From positions 30,726 to 94,725 of the forward strand of contig JAJRWR010000017.1 in the NCBI GenBank assembly GCA_024276695.1: a DNA stretch of 64,000 nucleotides. Reading direction: 5' to 3'. Positions 25,332-32,398 of this stretch are shown piece by piece. The stretch comes from an archaeon. Its GTDB lineage: Archaea; Thermoproteota; Nitrososphaeria; Nitrososphaerales; Nitrosopumilaceae. Each line of letters starts with the position of its first letter. The stretch's first letter is position 1. The notes below the pieces were generated by a model that was given only the letters and a program-made list of their open reading frames with translations, was not told where the DNA came from and did not search any database. Both the position numbers and the translations under genes were made by a program.

Positions 25332-26033
25332 TCATTTGTTGAGTTTTTCAAATTCTTCTTGGCAAAACTGATTAAAGACAGAACATTTGTTTTCTTTGGC
25401 ATTATTTTTGATTTTTTCCATATCTTTGTTTAGAACACCTTGGGCAGCTAAAAATGCATCATCAGACATTCCTAATTTATCAAGCAATCTAGATTTGGCA
25501 AGATGTATTTCTTTTAATTTTGGATTAATTATTTGGGCCATGTCATAATAGCTTACTGCGTCTCTGTATTTCCCAAGATGACTTAAAGAAATTGCTTTAT
25601 TCATTAGTGCAGTAACATCGTTTGGATCTATTATTAGAGTTGTATCATAAAATTTTAAAGCATCTTGATGACGGTTTAATTCATTAAGTGATAATCCCAT
25701 ACTGTTTAGTGCCCAAATATCTTTTGAATCATGAGTAAGAATTATTTGGCATAATTCTAAGACTTGTTCATGTTTTTTCAGATTTTCCAGAGCATAGATT
25801 TTATTTTTTAGTGCATAAGTATCCGAATTTCTAATTTCTAGAACCTTATTACAATAGATGATTGCCTCATCAAATTTTTTTAAATAAATTAAAGATAATG
25901 AAATATTTTGTAGTGCAACCATGTCATTTGGGATTTTTTCTAGCAAGTTTTTACAATACTCATACAACTCACCATATTTTTGAGCATTGAACATTCTAGT
26001 TATCACATTTGAGGGATCAAGAAGATCAACCAT
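25332..26033 (-). CDS. Tetratricopeptide-repeat protein
   Basis: This 233-residue protein has about five TPR units of 34 residues (residues 15-190), seen from recurring patterns such as IYCNKVLEIRNSDTYALKNK and ALKFYDTTLIIDPNDVTALM. No signal peptide. TPRs mediate protein-protein contacts. A Cys-containing tail (KCSVFNQFCQEEF) follows. No partner is evident from neighbours. Confidence 0.88.
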   Translation of the reverse strand: MVDLLDPSNVITRMFNAQKYGELYEYCKNLLEKIPNDMVALQNISLSLIYLKKFDEAIIYCNKVLEIRNSDTYALKNKIYALENLKKHEQVLELCQIILTHDSKDIWALNSMGLSLNELNRHQDALKFYDTTLIIDPNDVTALMNKAISLSHLGKYRDAVSYYDMAQIINPKLKEIHLAKSRLLDKLGMSDDAFLAAQGVLNKDMEKIKNNAKENKCSVFNQFCQEEFEKLNK

Positions 26034-26104
26034 TTTACTATAATTTATTAAAAATTCATCATCTTTAATCTATTCCAAAAATAATAAAAGAAAATACCGT
26101 GAAA

Positions 26105-26248
26105 TTATTTCAAAGTTTTACGTAGTGATTCATTCAATACTTTAGAATAACTATATGATGATTGTTCTTGTTGAATCATTTTTGCTTGACGTAATCGGAG
26201 TTTCTTATCAAGATCATCATCAATCATAATTGTAACACGTTTACTCAT
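26105..26248 (-). CDS. Ribbon-helix-helix protein, 47 aa
   Basis: This small frame encodes MSKRVTIMIDDDLDKKLRLR at its start, the beta strand and first helix of a ribbon-helix-helix (CopG/Arc) DNA-binding protein, followed by a second helix containing YSYSKVLNESLRKTLK. The fold and length are typical of dimeric repressors. Its target is unknown. It stands alone between the TPR gene and the response regulator. Confidence 0.8.
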   Translation of the reverse strand: MSKRVTIMIDDDLDKKLRLRQAKMIQQEQSSYSYSKVLNESLRKTLK

Positions 26249-26318
26249 TTGTATCATTATGAGTATCGTATTTTTTGAATATAATACTATGTGAAAAGTT
26301 CCAAAAATGGGAAATTCT

Positions 26319-26668
26319 CTAATTTTGAATCATAGAAATTACTTGATCCATTTTGAATGGTTTTTGGATTAGAGGAATGTCTAGTTTTTCTAGTTTTTCT
26401 TCAGTTGAAAAACTTCCATCAGCAGTTACTGCAATAATTCGTGCTTGGGGATTAATTTCATGAATTTTTTGATTGCATAAAATCCACTACCATTTGGCAT
26501 GTTTAGATCAATGAGTACAACATCAGGTTTAGTTTCTTTGAATAATTTCACAGCAGTAATTCCATCAAATCCATTACCAATTACTTGTATATTATTTTCT
26601 TCTAGGAATTCACTAAATAATCTAACTGTATCTTCATCATCATCAATTACTATTACAGATTTAGTCAT
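26319..26668 (-). pseudogene. CheY-like response regulator with a one-base frameshift
   Basis: From ATG 26668 (MTKSVIVIDDDEDTV) the frame encodes a receiver domain with the acidic pocket DDD and the phospho-acceptor Asp in VVLIDLNMPNGSG. After GFYAIKK it shifts: inserting one A in the six-A run (26465-26470) restores the family sequence IHEINPQARIIAVTADGSFS and the Lys in IQKPFKM, ending at 26319. In the sequence as given the protein ends early at 26426. Stand-alone receivers relay histidine-kinase signals; no kinase is adjacent. It is divergent from a frameshifted regulator gene. Confidence 0.85.
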
Positions 26669-26725
26669 ATCTGGACATAATACATAAACCAGTGCTTTAA
26701 TATTTTCCATTTATCAAAAACTTTC

Positions 26726-27335
26726 ATGGCTGGAATAGATAGAATGATTGCAAATGCATTATCGTCTGAAATTAAAAAAGATCTGGATTTAGAGATTCTC
26801 AAAAAAGTTGAACAAGAATTGTTTTTACACCATGGTATGTCAATAAAGATATCAATCGAGCATTTTGAAAAATTTTCGTGTTCTTAAAAAAAATTCTACC
26901 TTGGATGTCAATAAATTTGAAAAAGAGTGTATTGAAAAAATTCTTAAAATTAAGAAAAGTGGTGAAAAGTATTTAGTTACTATAATTGATTTGGATCTAA
27001 AGAATTTAATTTTACAATTATTTGGTGAAGAAAAAGCAAGAAAAATAATTTCTTGCCTTTTAGAAAATGAATATATCATTCCACAGATTCTTAAAGAATC
27101 AAAAGTTCCTAAAACATCTGGATATAGAAAAATTGAAAATTTAATCATTCATGGGTTATTTATTGAATCTGGAAAAGTTCTCAGTGAAAGTAAAAAAATA
27201 TCTAAACTACAATGTGTATTTCAAGAAATAAAATTAGACATTAAAAAAGGAAAAATAGCTGTAAATGGAATTATTAATGAAAAAATGTTTGAAAAGAGTA
27301 CCAGTATGAAATCTATTTTAGAAACATTAGAATAG
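26726..27335 (+). pseudogene. Winged-helix-type regulator gene with a one-base frameshift
   Basis: The first frame from ATG 26726 runs 53 residues (AGIDRMIANALSSEIKKDLD to HFEKF) and stops at 26887. A second frame from about 26865 carries on with RVLKKNSTLDVNKFEKE to 27335. Removing one base from the AAAAATTTT stretch (26868-26876) joins them as HFEKFRVLKKN. The C-terminal part has an HTH-like segment (QILKESKVPKTSGYRKIENL). The whole, about 202 residues, looks like a regulator. It is divergent from the response regulator, with a 57-base gap. Confidence 0.7.
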
Positions 27336-27354
27336 ATAAATTTTGTAAAAAATA

Positions 27355-28209
27355 TTACTTGACAAGTTCTAAAAGTGCTTTAGCCTGTTTGAAATGTACC
27401 TCATCTATCATTTTTCTCTCAACGGTAGTGGCACCTTTTCCTTTCTTTGCTGATTCAAGATAAATTCTACATACTTTTTCAGCCCATGATATTTCACTTT
27501 TATTTGGATGAAATAATTTATGTACAACAGGAATTTGATCAGGGTGTATAATACTTTTTCCTGTATAACCTAAACGTTTTCCTAATTTACAGTCTTTTTC
27601 TAATCCTTTAGAATCTTTGAGGTCTTGCCAGATTGAATCAATCACCGCTACTCCTGCTGCACGTGCATCAACAGGTATTTTTCTTCTTGAATATTTTTCT
27701 CCTTCAGAATCTTTTGTATATTCTACTCCTAAATCATTTAACAAATCAAAAACACCAAAAACTACAGCAGATATCCTTTTTCCAAAGGATGCAATATCAT
27801 ATGTATTCACTACTCCTTCTGCAGATTCAATTGATGGAATAATTTGAATTGGTTTTAATTTTTTAGTTTTTTCTAAACCGGATAAAATTTTTTCAATTTT
27901 TTTGATCTCTTTCACATTATTTACTTTGGGGATTACAATTCCATCAATGCCTTTTTGGATAATTTCTTTAAGATCAGACGGAATTTTTCCAGAATTTGGA
28001 GAATTTGTCCTAACAAAAATTGAAGATTCATATAATTTTCTAGAGTTTAGTGCAGATTTGATTAATTTTCGTGCCTTTACTTTTTCATTATCTGGAACTG
28101 AATCTTCTAAATCAAAACATACAATATCAGCTTGGAGGTTTTTTGCTTTTTCTAAAAATCTGGAATTATTTCCAGGAACAAAAATTAGACTTCTAAAAAG
28201 CTGAGTCAT
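27355..28209 (-). CDS. HpcH/HpaI-CitE family CoA-ester lyase
   Basis: This 284-residue TIM-barrel enzyme cleaves or forms acyl-CoA hydroxy-acid bonds (citryl-, malyl- or citramalyl-CoA type). The family start LFRSLIFVPGNNSRFLEKA, DIVCFDLEDSVPDNEK, the metal-site glutamate in IPSIESAEGV and the segment RLGYTGKSIIHPDQI are all visible. The exact CoA ester cannot be decided. It is 7 bases downstream of the MDR reductase gene, and a shared pathway is possible. Confidence 0.87.
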   Translation of the reverse strand: MTQLFRSLIFVPGNNSRFLEKAKNLQADIVCFDLEDSVPDNEKVKARKLIKSALNSRKLYESSIFVRTNSPNSGKIPSDLKEIIQKGIDGIVIPKVNNVKEIKKIEKILSGLEKTKKLKPIQIIPSIESAEGVVNTYDIASFGKRISAVVFGVFDLLNDLGVEYTKDSEGEKYSRRKIPVDARAAGVAVIDSIWQDLKDSKGLEKDCKLGKRLGYTGKSIIHPDQIPVVHKLFHPNKSEISWAEKVCRIYLESAKKGKGATTVERKMIDEVHFKQAKALLELVK

Positions 28210-28216
28210 TAAATGA

Positions 28217-29296
28217 TTATGTGCCCTCTGGTTTTAGCAAAATTTTGCCAAAGAGACCTTTTCCAGTTAACATCTTTGTATGAGCCTCTGCTGCTTGATC
28301 AAATGTATATGTTGAATCAATTGCAGCCTTGATTTTGCCTTGACCCATCCAATAGAGTCCTTGTTCTAGTTCGGCTTTAGTTCCTTGTGTTGAACCTAGG
28401 ATGTTAGTTCCTTTAAAGAACACATGTCTAAGATCAGTTTGTGCATTGTAACCAGTAGTTGCTCCACAGGATACTAGAGTTGCACCATATTTGAGTAAGG
28501 TTAATTGTTTGTTCCAGTGTGTTTCACCAATGTGATCAAATGACACATCAATTCCTGGTACCTCACCTTTCTTCTTTGCAAGTTCTTTTGTAATTGCTCT
28601 AACTTCTTTATGCCAATCTTCTTTTCTATGATCTACTGCATAATCTGCTCCAAGTTCTAGACATTTGTCTAGCTTATCTGGACTTGCTGTTGCAATAACA
28701 TCACAATTGTATAGTTTAGCAATTTGAATACCAAAGCTACCTACTCCAGAACCTCCACCCATAATTAAGACGGTTTGTCCTGGTGTAATTTTGGCTCTTC
28801 CTACAAGCATATGCCATGATGTCAACAAAGTCATTGATGCAGCAGCTGCTTCATCGTATGAAACACCTTCAGGAATTTTTGCGATATTTACTTCAGGTAA
28901 ATGGGTTACTTCTTGAAATGCTCCCCAATTAGGACCAGTTTGAAATCCCCAAATGATTCTCTTTACACAATCGAATTCTCTACCATCAGTACATGCTTTA
29001 CAAACCCTACATGACATGTTAGAGTGAGATACTACTCTATCACCAACTTTGATATTTTTAACATCTTCACCTACAGCGATTACATCACCTGCAGCATCAG
29101 AACCTGAAACGTGTGGTAATGGAACAGGAACTGGATTACCTCTCATTCCCCAAATATCATTATAATTAAGAGCAGCAGCTTTTACTTTGAAAACTACTTC
29201 ATCTGACTTGGGTTTTGGTTCTTCTATATCCTGGACTTTAAGGATTTTAGCAAAATCATCTTCTGGTGAATATTCTGTGTATACTATGGCTTTCAT
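28217..29296 (-). CDS. Zinc-containing MDR oxidoreductase (alcohol dehydrogenase / enoyl reductase type)
   Basis: This 359-residue medium-chain dehydrogenase/reductase has a GroES-like N-terminal domain and a Rossmann fold (VLIMGGGSGVGSFGIQIA). The structural-zinc lobe is present (four Cys in CRVCKACTDGREFDC), but the N-terminal segment AALNYNDIWGMRG lacks the usual catalytic-zinc Cys, as in quinone and enoyl-CoA reductases. An acryloyl-CoA-reductase-like role is possible but not shown. It is paired with the CitE-like lyase gene. Confidence 0.85.
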   Translation of the reverse strand: MKAIVYTEYSPEDDFAKILKVQDIEEPKPKSDEVVFKVKAAALNYNDIWGMRGNPVPVPLPHVSGSDAAGDVIAVGEDVKNIKVGDRVVSHSNMSCRVCKACTDGREFDCVKRIIWGFQTGPNWGAFQEVTHLPEVNIAKIPEGVSYDEAAAASMTLLTSWHMLVGRAKITPGQTVLIMGGGSGVGSFGIQIAKLYNCDVIATASPDKLDKCLELGADYAVDHRKEDWHKEVRAITKELAKKKGEVPGIDVSFDHIGETHWNKQLTLLKYGATLVSCGATTGYNAQTDLRHVFFKGTNILGSTQGTKAELEQGLYWMGQGKIKAAIDSTYTFDQAAEAHTKMLTGKGLFGKILLKPEGT

Positions 29297-29337
29297 GTAA
29301 TTATCGACTTTATTCCCATAATTATATTTTTTCTGGA

Positions 29338-29619
29338 TCAGATTCGATTTATCTTAAAATCACGTTTAGGTTGCTGTGTAGAGAGCAAAATTTGCTTTAA
29401 TTGATCGTCATTAATCTGTCCAGGGATTTTTCCTTGAGTTGCCATTCCAATTAGATACTGCTCAACCATATCAGACAATTCAGGCTTTACCATTTTGATA
29501 TTGTTTAGTCTACTTCTGGCTTCAGGGGTTAAAACTTGTTTTAAAATTTGTTCTTTTTGTGCAGCTAATTCATGATTGGTATTATCTATTGGTGATTCGT
29601 TAGATTCCGGAAAACTCAT
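29338..29619 (-). CDS. PDCD5-family DNA-binding protein
   Basis: This 93-residue helical protein matches archaeal TFAR19/PDCD5: EQILKQVLTPEARSRLNNIK, then MVEQYLIGMATQGKIPGQI and the end of the helix bundle LKQILLSTQQPKRDFKI. The family is small, basic and found in all archaea and eukaryotes, often next to S19e as here (7 bases away). The molecular role is unclear. Confidence 0.92.
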   Translation of the reverse strand: MSFPESNESPIDNTNHELAAQKEQILKQVLTPEARSRLNNIKMVKPELSDMVEQYLIGMATQGKIPGQINDDQLKQILLSTQQPKRDFKINRI

Positions 29620-29626
29620 TTTGAAT

Positions 29627-30079
29627 CTAAGAATATATTTTTAATTGTGGAGTTTCAACAATTAGTTCTTTAAGAATTTCTGTTGATAATCTGTCAAGTT
29701 TTTTCATTCCTTGTTTGGAAATTATACGTCCTTTCTTCTCTACTTTTTCTACATATCCAAGTTTTTCTAAACCTTGAATTGCATTACGAATAATTGCACC
29801 ACCAGCATCTTTATGATGAGCGGCTCCATATCCAGAAGGCTTGCCTCCACCATAATCATTTTTTAAAGCATTAATTCCAATTGGACCATTAAGGTAAATT
29901 TTTCTCATAATTGAAGCGCATCTAGTATGCCACCAGTCTCTATCTTGTGGGGGCTTGTCTGCATGAGCTCCAGTTTTTACAAATGGAATCCAAGAAGGTG
30001 CGGGAATGTCTTCGTTTTTTAGAGCTGAAGATAATCTTCCTATCAATACATCTGCGGGTACATCGTATACCTTTGCCAT
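29627..30079 (-). CDS. rps19e: Ribosomal protein S19e
   Basis: This 150-residue small-subunit protein is recognised by VYDVPADVLIGRLSSAL, PPQDRDWWHTRCASIMRKIY, the GGGKPSGYGAAHHKDAGG loop (with one residue difference from common forms) and AIQGLEKLGYVEKVEKKGR. The length is standard for archaea. It is cotranscribed with PDCD5. Confidence 0.95.
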   Translation of the reverse strand: MAKVYDVPADVLIGRLSSALKNEDIPAPSWIPFVKTGAHADKPPQDRDWWHTRCASIMRKIYLNGPIGINALKNDYGGGKPSGYGAAHHKDAGGAIIRNAIQGLEKLGYVEKVEKKGRIISKQGMKKLDRLSTEILKELIVETPQLKIYS

Positions 30080-30113
30080 AAAGTCAAAAACTCGATAATC
30101 GTCTTATAAATCA

Positions 30114-30413
30114 TTAAGATATAATTTTGCGATAAGTATGCCCACACAAGTTACAAGAAATTCTGATCGACTTGACAGATACTCTTCCTAAACGAATTCT
30201 AGAATTTATTCCAGGCGCAATAAAGGATTTACATTTTTTACAAAAAACCATTCTTAGATAATATGGCATTCGGATTTTGTGTCTGGTGCTAATTCTTCTA
30301 GCAATAGAAGCTTGTCTCTGAGAAAGTACAGGATCTGTCTTTGCATTAATAATTGCATTTTCAATAAGAATCTCCATTCTTTCTATTGCAATTTTTTTTG
30401 CTCCAAGTTTCAC
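30114..30413 (-). CDS. rnp4: RNase P protein subunit Rpp21 (Rpr2)
   Basis: This zinc-ribbon protein is a component of archaeal RNase P, which matures tRNA 5' ends. Visible are the helical half (KKIAIERMEILIENAI, then RQASIARRISTRHKIRMP), and Cys pairs in FCKKCKSF and CNLCGHTYRK. The open frame extends to 30494, but its first codons read through the tRNA-Gly gene, so I place the start at GTG 30413, about 99 residues. ATG 30377 is a second choice. Confidence 0.88.
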   Translation of the reverse strand: MKLGAKKIAIERMEILIENAIINAKTDPVLSQRQASIARRISTRHKIRMPYYLRMVFCKKCKSFIAPGINSRIRLGRVSVKSIRISCNLCGHTYRKIIS

Positions 30414-30464
30414 AATAATTCCTGAAACTACACCTAAAAATTGGTTCTCATAATAATTGAAAAA

Positions 30465-30538
30465 TGCAGTCAGCGGGATTCGAACCCGCGTCACAGGGTT
30501 GGAAACCCCGAATACTAACCAGGCTATACTATGACTGC
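30465..30538 (-). tRNA. tRNA-Gly (anticodon UCC)
   Basis: A complete 74-base cloverleaf can be drawn: acceptor GCAGTCA/TGACTGC with discriminator A, a D arm with AGCCTGGTTA loop, an anticodon stem CGGGG/CCCTG closing the loop TTTCCAA (anticodon TCC), a 4-base variable region, and a T arm GCGGG-TTCGAAT-CCCGC. No intron, and CCA is not encoded. It lies directly upstream of the RNase P subunit gene on the same strand. Confidence 0.96.
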
Positions 30539-30560
30539 AATAAAATGCAAATTTTATTTC

Positions 30561-31232
30561 CTACATAAAAATGGTTTTTTCATACTCATAGAGTATTCTA
30601 GCAGCTACAACATGTCCTTCAAATGATTCATCACCAATTGAATAGAGATCTGTTATTTTATTTTCAGTCGAATCAGAGAAATGTCCCTTTTGGAATCCAC
30701 CAAGAATAATACAAGTATCATCAGTTATCTTGGTCGCAATTTTTTCATATGTACTCTTTGTACCTTTTGTTGAGAATCCAATTACTTTAGAAGGATTAAT
30801 CTCATCAATTAGTTCAGAGAATGTTTTTTCTTCAATTTTTAATAAAAGATCATCATCTTTTGTTATGATTCTTTTTTCCGGATACAGTTTTTCTATCATA
30901 CCTTCAAATCTGTGATATGATTTAGGAATGTGAACATTTTCACCAAATGATATTACTTTATCATCAAGTGTATGAACAAAAAGTTTCATTTTATTTTGAA
31001 GATACAACGGAATAGTTGTAGCTTCTAGTATTGAAAAGTGAACTAGATCAGGTCTGCCTCTCTTCAATTCGTTTTCAATTCCTTTCATAGCTGCAAAATG
31101 CCATGAATTATCAAGTAAGATTTCTGATGGATATTTTCCAAGTTTTCTTGCATGTGAAACTATTGATGGATGATGTTTTAATTCAATTGGAACAAGTTCT
31201 AATGAAGATTCAGATAAAATTAAAGAAATCAT
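30561..31232 (-). CDS. nep1: rRNA small-subunit pseudouridine N1-methyltransferase Nep1
   Basis: This 223-residue SPOUT enzyme methylates a pseudouridine in helix 35 of 16S rRNA and aids subunit assembly. Family segments are the N-terminal LILSESSLELVP, PSEILLDNSWHFAAMK, RPDLVHFSILEATTIPLY, and the knot with CIILGGFQKGHFS and YSIGDESFEGHVVAARIL. It is preceded by 1 base from the next upstream gene on the same strand. Confidence 0.93.
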   Translation of the reverse strand: MISLILSESSLELVPIELKHHPSIVSHARKLGKYPSEILLDNSWHFAAMKGIENELKRGRPDLVHFSILEATTIPLYLQNKMKLFVHTLDDKVISFGENVHIPKSYHRFEGMIEKLYPEKRIITKDDDLLLKIEEKTFSELIDEINPSKVIGFSTKGTKSTYEKIATKITDDTCIILGGFQKGHFSDSTENKITDLYSIGDESFEGHVVAARILYEYEKTIFM

Positions 31233-31233
31233 T

Positions 31234-32352
31234 TTAGTTTATCATCTGAATTTGTTTCTTAAATTCATTCCAGCTTGATTTAGGACTGCCATTATTATTG
31301 ATCAGTCCAGCACTACAAATGTAATTGCTTAATCTTTCAGATACATATTCACTGCTTCCGAAACCAGAACCTCCAACAGTTAGAGTATTCTCCCCTATTG
31401 TGGGTGCTTCAACTATACAAGTTCCATCAGGTCGGTCATACTGCCTATACCAAGTAAAAAATTCTATTTCAGATTCATTTTCAGCATAGAATTCAAAGGA
31501 TTTTTCTAAAAATTCTGTTTGCATGTCTTCACTTCCACCAACAAAATCAGATGTACTCCAGCTAATCTCAAAAATTCCAATGGGTTTATCACCTGCTAAA
31601 TCAAAGACTTGCTCTAGTTCTTCTTTTGCTTGTTCTGGAGTTTTTACAATATCATTTAGGGTATCAACTGGGGAATAAGAAAAAGCAACAAAATCACCAA
31701 TTGATAAATCAGTTACAATATATCGTAAATTTTTGTTTAATACTTGATGTAATGCAAATGAATTTCCTATTTTTACATCAGGGTGTTTTTCTTTTATTTT
31801 ATCATAAACTCCATTGAATAGTTCTTTGTATACAGGAGTATTTTGCTCATAAAATCTAAATTGTGATTCTGTTTGTCCTCCAAGAATTACTGTATCTACA
31901 ATATCATACCTTAACAATATTTCATCAAGTACACTAACTACTCTGTCTTCACCTATAGAATTAAGAGAGGGTTTACCAATCCAATTGGGGAAAGGTCCAA
32001 GTGTTTCACCATTAATTATAGAAAAATACAGAGTAACTTTGAGATTATTTTTTTGATTCAAACCCATCAAAATATCTGATTGTTTCCAATCAAATTCTCC
32101 ACGTACTGGTTCAACTAAATTCCAAAATAGATAGACATTACTTCTTCCAATTTTAGCATCAGATGCCTCAGAGTAAGCCTGATCTAATTCTTGTAAGGTT
32201 GTTGATTGATTTGGAGAATTAATTACTAGGCCGATTTTTTCATTTGTTTGTTGAGGAGAAACAATATCAATATCAGAGATACTCAAAACAAGAGATGCTA
32301 CGCCAATAATTGTCCCTATGCCCACTATTACGCCTAGGAATTTTTTATCCAT
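31234..32352 (-). CDS. Membrane-anchored TIM-barrel protein, glycoside-hydrolase-like
   Basis: This 372-residue protein has one N-terminal membrane segment (residues 5-26, signal anchor), then a secreted domain patterned like a (beta/alpha)8 glycoside hydrolase: NVYLFWNLVEPVRGEFDW is the typical first-strand context, and GIFEISWSTSDF could hold a catalytic Glu. The C-terminus has a linker and a short helix. The substrate is unknown. Its stop lies 1 base before the nep1 start. Confidence 0.65.
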   Translation of the reverse strand: MDKKFLGVIVGIGTIIGVASLVLSISDIDIVSPQQTNEKIGLVINSPNQSTTLQELDQAYSEASDAKIGRSNVYLFWNLVEPVRGEFDWKQSDILMGLNQKNNLKVTLYFSIINGETLGPFPNWIGKPSLNSIGEDRVVSVLDEILLRYDIVDTVILGGQTESQFRFYEQNTPVYKELFNGVYDKIKEKHPDVKIGNSFALHQVLNKNLRYIVTDLSIGDFVAFSYSPVDTLNDIVKTPEQAKEELEQVFDLAGDKPIGIFEISWSTSDFVGGSEDMQTEFLEKSFEFYAENESEIEFFTWYRQYDRPDGTCIVEAPTIGENTLTVGGSGFGSSEYVSERLSNYICSAGLINNNGSPKSSWNEFKKQIQMIN

Positions 32353-32398
32353 ATAGTTTGAAAAATAAAAGAAAGTAAAAAAGTTGTGATTCTGTTAT

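Noticed and set aside
30414..30494. Longer N-terminus for the RNase P subunit
   Set aside because: These codons read through the tRNA-Gly gene (TRVRIPLTAFF is a typical translated tRNA 3' end).
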